From Streptomyces sp. NRRL F-525 (GTDB lineage: Bacteria; Actinomycetota; Actinomycetes; Streptomycetales; Streptomycetaceae), in the NCBI RefSeq assembly GCF_000716605.1, contig NZ_JNXE01000038.1, positions 1-64,000 on the forward strand: 64,000 nt of DNA, given 5' to 3'. Shown one piece after another: positions 26,062 through 35,439 of the stretch. Every line of letters starts with the position of its first letter. Positions within the stretch are counted from its first letter, which is position 1. Under the pieces are notes generated by a model. It had not been told where the DNA came from and ran no database searches. It worked only from the letters and a program-made list of their open reading frames with translations. The translations under genes were made by a program, and so were the position numbers.

Positions 26062-27335
26062 TTGGCGACCGGCGTCAGGACCTCACGGCCGCCCAGGTAC
26101 GGACGCAGCACCTCGGGCACGCGCACGGAACCGTCGGGCAGCTGGTGGTTCTCCAGGATCGCCACGATCGTGCGCGGTACGGCGCACAGCGTGCCGTTGA
26201 GCGTGGCCAGCGGCTGGACCTTCTTGCCGTCGCGCAGCCGCACGGACAGCCGGCGGGCCTGGAAGCTGTCGCAGTTGGAGGCCGAGGTCAGCTCGCGGTA
26301 CTTGCCCTGGGTGGGGATCCACGCCTCGCAGTCGAACTTGCGGGACGCCGACGAACCCAGGTCGCCCGAGGCCACGTCGATGACCTGGAAGGGCAGTTCG
26401 AGGGCGGACAGCCACTGCTTCTCCCAGTCCAGGAGCCGCTGGTGCTCGTTCTCCGCGTCCTCGGGGAGGACGTACGAGAACATCTCGACCTTGTCGAACT
26501 GGTGCACGCGGAAGATGCCGCGCGTGTCCTTGCCGTACGTGCCGGCCTCGCGGCGGAAGCACGGGGAGAAGCCCGCGTAGCGCAGCGGCAGCTTCTCCGC
26601 GTCGAGGATCTCGTCCATGTGGTAGGCGGCGAGGGGGACCTCGGAGGTGCCGACCAGGTAGAAGTCGTCCTTCTCCAGGTGGTACACGTTCTCCGCGGCC
26701 TGGCCGAGGAAGCCCGTGCCCTCCATGGCGCGCGGGCGGACCAGCGCCGGGGTCAGCATCGGGATGAAGCCGGCCTCCGTGGCCTGGGCGATCGCCGCGT
26801 TGACGAGGGCGAGCTCAAGCAGCGCGCCGACGCCCGTGAGGTAGTAGAAGCGCGAGCCGGAGACCTTGGCGCCGCGCTCGACGTCGATGGCGCCCAGCGC
26901 CTCGCCGAGCTCCAGGTGGTCCTTGGGCTCGAAGCCCTCGGCGGCGAAGTCGCGGATCGTGCCGTGCGTCTCCAGGACGACGAAGTCCTCCTCGCCGCCC
27001 ACGGGCACGTCGGGGTGCACGAGGTTGCCGAGCTGGAGCGCGAGGCGCTTGGTCTCCTCGTCCGCCTCGTGCTGCTCGGCGTCGGCCGCCTTGACGTCGG
27101 CGGCGAGCTGGCCCGTCTTCTTGAGCAGCTCGGCCTTCTCGTCGCCGGAGGCCTTGGGGATGAGCTTGCCGAGCGCCTTCTGCTCGGAGCGCAGCTCGTC
27201 GAAGCGGACGCCGGACGACCTGCGCCGCTCGTCGGCGGACAGGAGAGCGTCGACGAGCGCGACGTCCTCTCCACGGGCGCGCTGGGACGCGCGCACACGG
27301 TCGGGGTCCTCACGGAGCAGGCGAAGGTCAATCAC
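26058..27335 (-). CDS. serS: Seryl-tRNA synthetase
   Basis: 425-residue class II synthetase that charges tRNA-Ser. The N-terminal coiled-coil arm (residues about 30-100, [20 protein letters not shown] onward) binds the long variable arm. Motif 2 is [23 protein letters not shown], and the end of the active site contains [21 protein letters not shown] (motif 3). GTG at 27335 starts [14 protein letters not shown], the usual SerS N-terminus; codons upstream to 27380 are not counted. The two serine tRNAs of the window, GCT and TGA, are its substrates. Confidence 0.97.
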   Translation of the reverse strand: MIDLRLLREDPDRVRASQRARGEDVALVDALLSADERRRSSGVRFDELRSEQKALGKLIPKASGDEKAELLKKTGQLAADVKAADAEQHEADEETKRLALQLGNLVHPDVPVGGEEDFVVLETHGTIRDFAAEGFEPKDHLELGEALGAIDVERGAKVSGSRFYYLTGVGALLELALVNAAIAQATEAGFIPMLTPALVRPRAMEGTGFLGQAAENVYHLEKDDFYLVGTSEVPLAAYHMDEILDAEKLPLRYAGFSPCFRREAGTYGKDTRGIFRVHQFDKVEMFSYVLPEDAENEHQRLLDWEKQWLSALELPFQVIDVASGDLGSSASRKFDCEAWIPTQGKYRELTSASNCDSFQARRLSVRLRDGKKVQPLATLNGTLCAVPRTIVAILENHQLPDGSVRVPEVLRPYLGGREVLTPVAK

Positions 27336-27540
27336 GCGGAACAGGCTACCGGTGCCGGGTTCCGGCTCACGACTCAGCATTCTGAACTGCGGCTTACATC
27401 CAGTTATGCGGTAATTGCGCAGAGTGTTCCCGCATGTCGACGCGGGTCAATGAAAAGGCGTCCCGCTCCCTGGAACGGGGCAGGCGCGAGGCGGCCTGTT
27501 GACCCGAATCCCTTGTGGGAAACGGGACTTGAGGGCGCGG

Positions 27541-27852
27541 TTGTCCACAGGAATCCACATCCCGGAAGAGTTATCCACAGGGTGTGCGAAAGATCTGTGG
27601 ACATCGGAAATGATCATTTCCAAAGCGTTTCGCGCGACGGGCAATTCCTGTCCCAAACGCACCTCCCACCCACTTTCGGGTGGAAATGCGTCGCTCCATA
27701 GGATTGCTCGAAGGAAACAGGTGGACGAAGAGTGACCTACGCCCCGGTGGACGAGCAGACGGCCTGTAGGGAGATTTGTCGACTGGATCGCACTTCGTTG
27801 TCGACTTGTCCCCAGGTCGAGAAGCGGACCTGTGGATAACTTCTGTGGATAA
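27541..27852. promoter_or_regulatory. DnaA-box cluster in the serS-pheA spacer
   Basis: The 562-base gap 27336-27897 has no gene and lower G+C. It holds DnaA-like boxes TTGTCCACA (27541-27549), TTATCCACA (27571-27579), TGTGGACAT (27596-27604), TTGTCCCCA (27806-27814) and two TGTGGATAA (27831-27839, 27844-27852). Two subclusters are thus separated by about 200 bases. DnaA-titrating box clusters outside oriC are established in S. coelicolor. It also contains the promoter for serS. Confidence 0.82.
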
Positions 27853-27897
27853 CGAAGATACGCAGGTAGTACCGGGACGCTACACAGGTCCCACCGG

Positions 27898-28830
27898 TCA
27901 GAAACGGCCGTCCTGGCAGTGCGCGACCCAGTCGGCCGCGGCCAGGAAATCCTCGTCCGAGGTCGCCGGGAAGAGCGGCCGCACCCCGTCCACGCCGACG
28001 TCCGCGCGCGGGTACGAACCGAGGAAGCGCACCTGGAGACAGATCCGCTTGAGCCCGGCCAAGGCCTCGGCGACCCGGCGGTCGGAGATGTGTCCCTCGG
28101 CGTCGATGCAGAAGCAGTAGTTGCCGATGCCGGCTCCGGTCGGGCGGGACTGCAGCAGCATGAGGTTGATGCCCCGGGTGGCGAACTCGCCCAGCAGATC
28201 GCGCAGCCCGCCGGGGTGGTCGTCACGCTGCCAGATCACGACCGACGTCTTGTCCGCGCCGGTCGGGGCGGCCGGGCGGGCGGGCCTGCCCACCAGGACG
28301 AACCGGGTCTGCGCGTTCTCCGCGTCGTGGATCTCGGTCTCCAGCGCCTCGAGACCGTACCGGGCGGCCGCGAACTCACCGGCGAACGCGGCGTCGTAGC
28401 GGCCCTCCTGGACCAGCCGGGCGGCGTCCGCGTTCGAGGCCGCCGACTCCCACAGGGCGTCCGGGAGGTTCGCCTTCATCCAATTGCGGACCTGCGGCTG
28501 GGCGGCGGGGTGCGCGGAGACCGTCTTGATGTCGGAGAGCTTGGTGCCCGGCCTGACCAGCAGCGCGAAGGTGATCGACAGCAGCACCTCGCGGTAGATC
28601 ATCAGCGGCGCGCCCGCGACCAACTCGTCCAGGGTGGTGGTGATGCCACCCTCGACGGAGTTCTCGATCGGCACGAACGCGGCCTCGGCCTCGCCGGTGC
28701 GCACCGCGTCCAGCGCGGACTGCACCGACACGTACGGGATCAGCTCCCGGGTGGCCGCCTCGGGAAGCGTCCGCAGGGCGACTTCGGTGAAGGTGCCCTC
28801 AGGGCCGAGATACGCGTAGCTGGCTGGCAT
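27898..28830 (-). CDS. pheA: Prephenate dehydratase
   Basis: 310-residue enzyme converting prephenate to phenylpyruvate in phenylalanine synthesis. The PDT domain starts YAYLGPEGTFTEVAL and contains the catalytic region TRFVLVGRP. The C-terminal ACT domain (KTSVVIWQRDDHPGGLRDLL to LLQSRPTG) binds phenylalanine for feedback inhibition. It is monofunctional, without chorismate mutase. ATG at 28830. The HisC-type aminotransferase at 2308 could carry out the next step in the pathway (inference). Confidence 0.95.
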   Translation of the reverse strand: MPASYAYLGPEGTFTEVALRTLPEAATRELIPYVSVQSALDAVRTGEAEAAFVPIENSVEGGITTTLDELVAGAPLMIYREVLLSITFALLVRPGTKLSDIKTVSAHPAAQPQVRNWMKANLPDALWESAASNADAARLVQEGRYDAAFAGEFAAARYGLEALETEIHDAENAQTRFVLVGRPARPAAPTGADKTSVVIWQRDDHPGGLRDLLGEFATRGINLMLLQSRPTGAGIGNYCFCIDAEGHISDRRVAEALAGLKRICLQVRFLGSYPRADVGVDGVRPLFPATSDEDFLAAADWVAHCQDGRF

Positions 28831-28902
28831 GACCTCACCCTAATGGGCCTTGCGGAACGCGGTGTCCGCTTCCTGGCCCAGCCACCCGTGAGGGCGACGG
28901 CC

Positions 28903-30201
28903 TCACCCCTCCAGCAGCCGCTGCCCCACGTACTCGCCCTCCGCCGCCCCGCCCGGCACCGCGAACAGACCGCTCGCCTCGTGCCGGATGTACGTCGACA
29001 GGGCATCCCCGCGGTCGAGTTTCCGCTGCACGGTGACGAAGCCGCGCAACGGGTCCGCCTGCCAGCACACGAAGAGGAGCCCGGCGTCCGGAGTGCCGTC
29101 CGCGGCGATGCCGTCGTGGTAAGAGAAGGGGCGCCGCAGCATCGCCGCGCCCCCGTTCTGGTCGGGCCGCGCGATCCGGGCGTGCGCGTTGATGGGGACG
29201 ACCAGGGCGCCCTTCGCGTCGGTCTTCTCCAGGTCCATCGCGGTCGTCTCGCCGCCCCCGGACAGCGCGGCCCCATTGGACTTGCGGCGCCCGATCACGT
29301 TCTCCTGGGCGCCGGTCGAGAGCTTCTCCCAGTCGTCGAGGAGCATGCGGATCCGGCGTACGACGGCGTAGGAGCCGTTCGCCATCCAGGCCGGGTCGGT
29401 CGAACCGGTCGCCGGCACGAAGATCCGCTTGTCGAAGTCGGACTCGGCCGGCTTGGGGTTGCGGGTGCCGTCGAGCTGGCCCATCAGGTTGCGGGCCGTC
29501 ATCTTGTGGGCCGTGGCACCCGGCGTCCGGTTGAAGCCGTTCATCTGCCAGCGGACCTTGGCCGCGCTGCCCGCGTCCTTCTGGATCGTGCGCAGGGCGT
29601 GGAAGGCGACCAGCGCGTCATCGGCGCCGATCTGCACCCACAGGTCGCCGTTGCTGCGTGCCTTGTCGAGGTGGTCGGAGGAGAAGTCGGGGAGCGGGTC
29701 GAGGGAGACGGGCCGCTGCTTCTCCAGTCCCGTACGGGAGAAGAAGGAGTTGCCGAAGCCGAAGGTGATCGTCAGCGACGAGGGTCCCGCGTCCCGGGCG
29801 ACATCCGTGTCGTCCTGTGCCGCCGCCTCGCCCGCCATCAGCCGCTGGGCGGTCGTCGACCAGCGGCGCAGCAGGGCCGCCGCCTCCTTGCGGCTGGCGC
29901 CCGCCGCCAGGTCGAAGGCGACGAGGTGGCCGCGCGCCTGGAGGCCCTCGGTGATGCCCGGCTGATGTTTCCCGTGAAACATTGCCATGACCTCGCCCAG
30001 CGAGGTCAGCGGTGTGGCCCCGGCGGGCGCGGACGCGTACCCCACGGCCCCGCCCGCCGCACCGAGCACGAGCCCGGTGGCACCGGCCGTACCGAGGAGC
30101 CGTCGGCGGGAAATGCCCTCCCTGGGGGAGGCGTTTTCGGAAACGGCCTCCCCGGGAGGTGCCTCTACGGTCCGGGCCTCGGGAATGGACTGGTCAGGCA
30201 T
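28903..30201 (-). CDS. dtpA: DyP-type heme peroxidase, Tat-exported (DtpA type)
   Basis: 432-residue dye-decolourising peroxidase. The twin-arginine motif SRRRLLG lies at about residues 31-37, followed by a hydrophobic stretch and ATPLTSL at the likely cleavage region. The distal heme motif GxxDG is visible as GQLDGTRN, and the proximal His lies in the INAHARIA region. It is the last gene of a copper cluster whose order matches the S. lividans sco locus with DtpA, ECuC and Sco, where DtpA helps deliver copper to GlxA at low copper (established). A variant parS core lies in its coding sequence at 29967-29980. Confidence 0.93.
   Translation of the reverse strand: MPDQSIPEARTVEAPPGEAVSENASPREGISRRRLLGTAGATGLVLGAAGGAVGYASAPAGATPLTSLGEVMAMFHGKHQPGITEGLQARGHLVAFDLAAGASRKEAAALLRRWSTTAQRLMAGEAAAQDDTDVARDAGPSSLTITFGFGNSFFSRTGLEKQRPVSLDPLPDFSSDHLDKARSNGDLWVQIGADDALVAFHALRTIQKDAGSAAKVRWQMNGFNRTPGATAHKMTARNLMGQLDGTRNPKPAESDFDKRIFVPATGSTDPAWMANGSYAVVRRIRMLLDDWEKLSTGAQENVIGRRKSNGAALSGGGETTAMDLEKTDAKGALVVPINAHARIARPDQNGGAAMLRRPFSYHDGIAADGTPDAGLLFVCWQADPLRGFVTVQRKLDRGDALSTYIRHEASGLFAVPGGAAEGEYVGQRLLEG
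29967..29980. promoter_or_regulatory. Variant parS inside dtpA
   Basis: GTTTCCCGTGAAAC differs from the parS consensus at one position. It encodes part of MFHGKH in the DyP peroxidase. Other parS sites in the window are perfect, so this is either a weak site or a drifting one. Confidence 0.6.
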
Positions 30202-30209
30202 GGCGTGGT

Positions 30210-32261
30210 TCAGCCGATCTGCGCGTTCTTGTCGACGGTCGTCTGGTCGATGTCGGAGGTCCGCACGGTCACCGAGATCTTCCAGTCGCCCGCCATGGGG
30301 ATCTGGATTCCGTTCGCGGCCCAGTGCCCGGTGGTGATGCGGTCGGGCGTCACGGGCAGCGGGCCGATCTTCTTCGCGGCCAGGGTGAAGGCGACCTTCA
30401 CCTCGGGGACGTCGAAGGCCCGGCCGTTGGGGCGCTGCACATAGACGTGCATCTCGTTGCCGCCCACGCGCGCGGGGTCGAGGTCGAGCCGTATGACGCC
30501 CTTGCCGTCCGTGCCTCCGGTGTCGAACGACATGTCCAGGGTCAGAGCACCGGCGGACGACGAAGAAGAGGACGAGGACGAGGACTTGGCCGCCTTGGCG
30601 TCCTCCTCCGTGCGGCCCGGTTCGGTGGCCGTCAGGGCCGTGGTGACGGCGAGGACGACGACGGCGACGGCGGCCTCGGCGAGCACGGACCGGCGCAGCC
30701 CGAAGCGGATCGGGTCGGCGTCCCGCAGTCGCTTCTGCCGGGTGGAGTCCACGGCGGCCTGCTGACGGGCGAGTTGGGCGGCGCGCTTGGAGTCGCCCGC
30801 ATCCGAATCGGCGCCCTTGGCGGACGCGGCCACATCGGTCACATCGGAGTCGGCCTCGGCGGACGCGGTGGCGCTGGAGACACCGGCCTTGGTCGAGGTC
30901 GTAGCGCTGGAAGCACTGGCCGCGGCAGACGCCGTAGCGCTGGAGTCGGCAGTCGTCGTGGACGCGCTGGCGTGCGCCTTCTCCTTCTCCGGCGCGCGTT
31001 CCTCGACGGTTGTCGCGGTCGCCTCGGCCGTCTCCGCCAGCCGTGCCGTCCAGCGCCGCGAGATCGACGCGATGCCGACGAGCAGCGCCACGAGGCCGAT
31101 CTTCACGAGCAGCAGCTGGCCGTAGCCGGTGTCGGTGAACGCCGACCAGGAGCCGAGCTGGCGCCAGGACTGGTAGACGCCGGTCGCGACGAGTGCGAGG
31201 ACGCTGCCGAAGGCGATGCGCGAGAAGTTCTGTACGGCGGTCCGCCCGACCAGGTTGTCGGCGGGTGCCCGGTAGAGCGCGACGAGGAGGGCGGCGAGGC
31301 CGCCGAGCCAGATGGCGACGGCCAGCAGGTGGACGACGTCGACGGGCATCGCGATGCCCGGCTGCAGCCCGGTCGAGGCGTGCTCGGCCAGCGCCCAGCT
31401 CGCCGCGAGCCCGGCGGCCACCACACCGCCGCCGATCGAGAGGCCGAAGGTGAGGTCCCGCTTCTCCTCGTCCTCCCGCTTGTCGTACGCACCGAAGAGC
31501 ACGGCGATGAACAGCGCGGCGGCGGCGAGGAGAAGGAGCCGGGAGACGAGGGCCGCGCCGGTCTTGGTCTGGAGAACCTGGCCGAGGAGGTTCAGGTCGA
31601 AGATGTCGCCGACCTTGCCGGTGGTCGAGTACGAGCCGCGCAGGAGCAGCAGCCAGAGCGTGGCAGCGGTCAGCGAGACCCAGCCGGAGACCACCAGCCG
31701 CTGCAGGGCGCGCACTCCGGCGCCGCGCTGCCAGCAGGCCAGGATGAAGGCGGCGCCGCCGACCATGACGATGAAGCCGGCGTACGACATGTAGCGCCCG
31801 AAGCCGTACAGCCCGCCGACGAGTCCGCCGCCGACGTCCTGCTCGGCCGACGCGGAGACGGTGGTCTTCGAGGGGGAGCCGATCGAGAAGGTGAAGGCGC
31901 CGCCGACGGGGTGGCTGTCGGCCGACACGACCTGCCAGGCCACCGTGTACGTGCCGTCGGGCAGTCCGCTGCGCACCTGGGTGGCGTAGGTCGTCCCGCT
32001 GATGTTGGACGGTTTGCCGACGTCGACGCGTTTGCCCTTCGGGTCGAGGACGCGCAGCGAGTCGTCGTTCGTCGAGACCTTCTCGGAGAAGGTGAGCGAG
32101 ATCTGCGTCGGCGCCTTGTCGACCACCACCCCCGAACTGGGGTCGCTGCCGGTCAGCGCGGCGTGCGCGGAGGCGGTACCCGCCCCGGCGAAGAGCATGC
32201 CGGTGACGGCCAGGAGCAGCAGCACCAGATTGCGGACGCGGGGGGTGATGGTCGTCTTCAA
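30210..32261 (-). CDS. CopC-CopD copper import fusion protein with extra C-terminal domain
   Basis: 683-residue protein. A signal peptide ends ASA, placing His at the mature N-terminus (HAALTGSDPSSGVV), a CopC copper ligand. The CopC domain covers about 32-130, a first membrane block and the CopD membrane domain about 150-430. A long Ala/Ser/Thr-rich cytoplasmic or periplasmic linker follows (about 435-540), then one more membrane span and a beta-rich tail of FixH/YtkA appearance. The family imports or handles periplasmic copper. It lies nine bases upstream of dtpA and 15 bases after ecuC, so all are in one minus-strand operon. Confidence 0.9.
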   Translation of the reverse strand: MKTTITPRVRNLVLLLLAVTGMLFAGAGTASAHAALTGSDPSSGVVVDKAPTQISLTFSEKVSTNDDSLRVLDPKGKRVDVGKPSNISGTTYATQVRSGLPDGTYTVAWQVVSADSHPVGGAFTFSIGSPSKTTVSASAEQDVGGGLVGGLYGFGRYMSYAGFIVMVGGAAFILACWQRGAGVRALQRLVVSGWVSLTAATLWLLLLRGSYSTTGKVGDIFDLNLLGQVLQTKTGAALVSRLLLLAAAALFIAVLFGAYDKREDEEKRDLTFGLSIGGGVVAAGLAASWALAEHASTGLQPGIAMPVDVVHLLAVAIWLGGLAALLVALYRAPADNLVGRTAVQNFSRIAFGSVLALVATGVYQSWRQLGSWSAFTDTGYGQLLLVKIGLVALLVGIASISRRWTARLAETAEATATTVEERAPEKEKAHASASTTTADSSATASAAASASSATTSTKAGVSSATASAEADSDVTDVAASAKGADSDAGDSKRAAQLARQQAAVDSTRQKRLRDADPIRFGLRRSVLAEAAVAVVVLAVTTALTATEPGRTEEDAKAAKSSSSSSSSSSAGALTLDMSFDTGGTDGKGVIRLDLDPARVGGNEMHVYVQRPNGRAFDVPEVKVAFTLAAKKIGPLPVTPDRITTGHWAANGIQIPMAGDWKISVTVRTSDIDQTTVDKNAQIG

Positions 32262-32276
32262 GGTGGGGTCCCTCCC

Positions 32277-32723
32277 TCAGTGCCCGGTCGTGGGGTTGTA
32301 CGTCGCCGACTTCACGGGCATCTCAACCGTGAGAGGGCCGGACTTGGCAAAGTGCAGCTTCACGGTCACGCTGTCGCCCTGCTTCAGCGTGTGCTTCAGC
32401 TTGTCGAACATCAGGTGGTTGCCCCCGCTCTTGAACACGAGTTGACCGTGTGCGGGCACATCGAGGGACTTCACCTCCTCCATCGCCTGGCCGACGGTCT
32501 CGTGCACGGAGACCGGGCCGAGGTCGCTGGTGACGGAGGTCAACTCGTCCTTGGCGCCGCCCTTGTTGGCGATGTCCAGGAAGCCCGCGGCCATGTCCGA
32601 GACCGGCTGGGGCATATAGGCGGAGCTGACGGAGAGCTGGGCCTTCGCGTCGTCCGAGCCGCCGCAGCCGGTGAGGACCAGCGCGCCGGTCAGCACCGCG
32701 ACGGGCGCCGCGAACCGCCTCAC
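32277..32723 (-). CDS. ecuC: Extracytoplasmic copper chaperone lipoprotein (PCuAC/ECuC)
   Basis: 148-residue lipoprotein with lipobox LTGC. The PCuAC Cu(I) site residues are visible: Met in AYMPQPVSDMAAGF and His/Met in GNHLMFDKL. It hands copper to Sco or cytochrome oxidase. In S. lividans the orthologue ECuC works with the Sco protein encoded next to it (established). GTG at 32723 overlaps the sco stop (GTGA). Confidence 0.93.
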   Translation of the reverse strand: MRRFAAPVAVLTGALVLTGCGGSDDAKAQLSVSSAYMPQPVSDMAAGFLDIANKGGAKDELTSVTSDLGPVSVHETVGQAMEEVKSLDVPAHGQLVFKSGGNHLMFDKLKHTLKQGDSVTVKLHFAKSGPLTVEMPVKSATYNPTTGH

Positions 32724-33370
32724 GGATTCTCCCCCTTGATGATCTTCGGGAGGTCCTTGGTGTAGTCGTCGACGGTGGTGTCCTGGCCGTAGAGCAGATA
32801 GCCGCCGTTGGTCTTCGGGGAGAACGCGACGACCTGGGTGCCGTGGACGGAGACCAGCTTGCCGTTCTTGTCCTTCGAGGTCGGCTCGATGGAGATGCCG
32901 ATGGAGCGGGCGCCGGCCTGGATGGTGGCGAAGTCGCCGGTCAGGCCGACGAACTGGGTGTCGATGCCCTTGAGCCACTTGCCGAGCTCGGAGGGGGTGT
33001 CGCGGGCCGGGTCGGTCGTCACGAACACGACCAGCAGCTTGTCCTGCTCGGCCTTGGGCAGCGCCTTCTTGGCGACGGCGATGTTGTTCATCGTCAGCGG
33101 GCAGATGTCGGGGCAGTGGGTGTAGCCGAAGTAGATCAGCGTCGGCCGGCCCTTGGACTCCGCCCGGAAGTCGTACTTCTTGCCGTGCGTGTCCGTGAGG
33201 ACCAGGTCCGGCTTCTCGAACGGGGTGTCGAGCACGGTGGCGGCCTGGGTCGCGGTGTCCTCGGAGACCACGGAGACGGGGCTGGTGCCGTCGTCGCCGC
33301 TGCCGCAGGCGGAGAGCGTCAGGGTGGCGGCGGCGAGCAGAACGGCCGCCGCGAACGTCTTCTTGCGCAT
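32720..33370 (-). CDS. sco: Sco1/SenC copper metallochaperone
   Basis: 216-residue thioredoxin-fold lipoprotein. The lipobox is LSAC. The copper ligands are the two Cys in YTHCPDICP and His in SVHGTQVV. It matures the CuA site of cytochrome c oxidase and in Streptomyces supports development through copper delivery (established for S. lividans). It heads the part of the cluster after the hairpin at 33401-33446. Confidence 0.95.
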   Translation of the reverse strand: MRKKTFAAAVLLAAATLTLSACGSGDDGTSPVSVVSEDTATQAATVLDTPFEKPDLVLTDTHGKKYDFRAESKGRPTLIYFGYTHCPDICPLTMNNIAVAKKALPKAEQDKLLVVFVTTDPARDTPSELGKWLKGIDTQFVGLTGDFATIQAGARSIGISIEPTSKDKNGKLVSVHGTQVVAFSPKTNGGYLLYGQDTTVDDYTKDLPKIIKGENP

Positions 33371-33400
33371 AGAGAAATGTCCCAGTTGTGAGAGCTCCGG

Positions 33401-33446
33401 CGCGCACCGGGGTCGTACGCAAGAGTCGCACGGACCCCTGTGCGCG
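33401..33446 (-). terminator. Long stem-loop between ycnI and sco
   Basis: CGCGCACCGGGGTC (33401-33414) pairs with GACCCCTGTGCGCG (33433-33446) with one mismatch and an 18-base loop. It lies after the ycnI-like stop and before the sco start on the minus strand, so it may terminate or attenuate read-through. Confidence 0.65.
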
Positions 33447-33463
33447 CCATGAGCGGACGGGCC

Positions 33464-34183
33464 TCAGACGGTCGTACGCCGTCGGCCGGCGAGAACGCCG
33501 TACGCCACGCCCGCCGCGCCGACGGCGATGCCGACCACGCCGAGGACGCGGGCGGTGGTGTCGGAGGAGTCGGCGGACGACGAGGTGGAGTCGGCGGCGG
33601 TGGTCTCGGTCTTCTTGGAGGCGTCCTCGGCGGTCGCGCCGGAGGCAGAGGCGGAGGTCAGGGTGAGGGTGGGAGCCGGGTTCTCGGGCTCCTCCTCGCC
33701 GTCCTTCTGCACCTCGATCCAGCGCACGACCTGCTTGTCGGAGTACGTCTGGAGCGCCTTGAAGACGAGCTGGTCGGCGTCCGTGGGCAGCATGCCGACG
33801 GAGACCGGGAACTTCTGGAAGTAGCCGGGCTCGACGCCCTTGCCGGTCGCGGTCCAGGTGACCTTGGTGACGGCCTCGGTGATCGTCTCGCCGTGCATCT
33901 CGGCCGGCTTGGCCAGCTTCGACCTGGTGACCTTCACGGTCCAGCCGCTGATCGGCTCCGGCATCACGGAGGCCAGCGGGTGGTCGGTCGGGAAGTTCAC
34001 CTCCAGCTTGGTGGTCGAGGCGTCGTCACGCTCGTTCGGGACCTTGAAGTCGACGACCGCGTAGCCGCCCTTGACGGCCGCGCCCTCCGGCTGCACGGAG
34101 ACGTGCGCGAAGGCGGGGGAGGACAGCACGAGCACGGCCGAACCGGCGACACCGACGGCGGCGGCGATACGAGAAGCCTTCAT
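33464..34183 (-). CDS. ycnI: YcnI-family copper-associated protein
   Basis: 239-residue secreted, membrane-anchored protein. A signal peptide ends SPAFA, leaving His as first mature residue (HVSVQPEGAAVKGG), the YcnI DUF1775 copper site. The domain reaches about residue 180, followed by a Ser/Thr/Glu-rich linker and a C-terminal membrane span with RRR stop-transfer residues. YcnI proteins bind Cu(II) through the N-terminal His and a Trp; RWIEVQK and WTATGKG are candidates. It belongs to the copper cluster with CopCD, ECuC and Sco. Confidence 0.92.
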   Translation of the reverse strand: MKASRIAAAVGVAGSAVLVLSSPAFAHVSVQPEGAAVKGGYAVVDFKVPNERDDASTTKLEVNFPTDHPLASVMPEPISGWTVKVTRSKLAKPAEMHGETITEAVTKVTWTATGKGVEPGYFQKFPVSVGMLPTDADQLVFKALQTYSDKQVVRWIEVQKDGEEEPENPAPTLTLTSASASGATAEDASKKTETTAADSTSSSADSSDTTARVLGVVGIAVGAAGVAYGVLAGRRRTTV

Positions 34184-34354
34184 GAAAGGAGCACTCCACT
34201 TCGAGTTCGAGTGAGTTCCGGTGGTGAAGAGGGGCGCGTGGTGTCCCAGGTGCACCGGGGTTTCCCGGCTGCAGAACACGGGCACGCGCGTGTGCCGCAC
34301 GACGGCGGCCTCTCCACGCACAAGAAGGGAGTGCGGGTCGGTGGTCGCGTCGCG

Positions 34355-35203
34355 TCAGGCGGCGAGGGTGTGGGGGGCGGCGGCCGGCGGACCGCGCCGG
34401 ATCACCGAGTGCTGGAGCGCGGTGGTGTGCGGCGCGGGCGGCGCGAACAGGGCGCTACGAAGCGGACGCGGGCCCGCCTCGGGCGCCCCCGGCAGCCCGG
34501 CCCGCAGGGCGCGCACCAGGGCGAGGGCCCCGCGCAGGGACCGTACGAGCGCCCCTTCGGCGACTCCGTGCGCCGACAGTTCCATCAGGCGCAGCAGCGC
34601 CAGGTCCCCGCGCCGCAGCAGCCAGCCCGCGGCGAGCGCCGCGAGGACGTGACCGAGCAGCATCGACAGGGACGGGAACAGCGACATCGAGGAGGCGGCG
34701 GAGGTGGACATGGCGTCCGCCGGGTGATGCATCGACCCCATGCCGCTCATCGCACTCATCGAGCCCGAGGCCGGCAGCAGGCGCGCGTCGGTGAGGATCT
34801 GGTGGGCCTGCGCCGGGCTGATCGCCGTGGCGGTGGTCCCGCACAGGAGATGCGCGGCGCGCGCGACGAGCGTGGCGTCGGAGGTCGAGAGAGAGGTCGA
34901 GAGGGAGTCGGCCGATGTGGTGGTGGCCGTCTGCCCGAGTCCGAACAGCGTGTGCAGCACGGTCTGTCCGACCGCGAGCGGCACCACGATCCCCGGCAGC
35001 GAGCGCGCGCGCCCGGCGAGCGGGGCCACGACGAGGAAGGTGGCGAGGAAGCCCGCGCCCAGGGTCCACAGCGGAACGGTGGCGCAGGAGGCGATCGCGT
35101 GACCGGCCGCGGCCAGCACGACACAGACCGCGGCGAACACCGCGGCCCTCAGGACCCGGAGTTCACCTCCGGAGCGCGCCGTACGTGGGTGGGGGGCAGT
35201 CAT
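34355..35203 (-). CDS. Membrane protein with Met/His-rich loop
   Basis: 282-residue hydrophobic protein with about five predicted membrane spans. Between spans lies MSAMSGMGSMHHPADAMS, a Met/His-rich stretch that would suit Cu(I) binding. I do not recognise a family name. It is separated from ycnI by 171 bases that contain a small hairpin (GGGCACGCGCGTGTGCC), so it has its own transcript end, but location and composition fit the copper cluster (inference). Confidence 0.75.
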   Translation of the reverse strand: MTAPHPRTARSGGELRVLRAAVFAAVCVVLAAAGHAIASCATVPLWTLGAGFLATFLVVAPLAGRARSLPGIVVPLAVGQTVLHTLFGLGQTATTTSADSLSTSLSTSDATLVARAAHLLCGTTATAISPAQAHQILTDARLLPASGSMSAMSGMGSMHHPADAMSTSAASSMSLFPSLSMLLGHVLAALAAGWLLRRGDLALLRLMELSAHGVAEGALVRSLRGALALVRALRAGLPGAPEAGPRPLRSALFAPPAPHTTALQHSVIRRGPPAAAPHTLAA

Positions 35204-35439
35204 GGCGGGCTCATCATCGCACCGGCCTTATCGCCGCTATACGGCAGGTCCGCAACATCGGGGCCATAGTGTGTCGTAGGTCACAAAGATCACTCTCCGG
35301 CGTGAGCTACCTCCGGATACACCAATTACGTTTGGGACGCATCGCCCATATGGGCGGCATCACGTCAACTCCGTGCTTACACAGGGGCACTGGCGGCAAT
35401 AGGTATCACTATGTCGAGCCGCGGCCGGGAGGCTGGAGC

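Noticed and set aside
27919..32765. Long plus-strand frames of 841 and 917 codons opposite pheA, dtpA and the copper genes
   Set aside because: Composition is typical of antisense frames in GC-rich DNA; the minus-strand genes have full domain sets and start signals.
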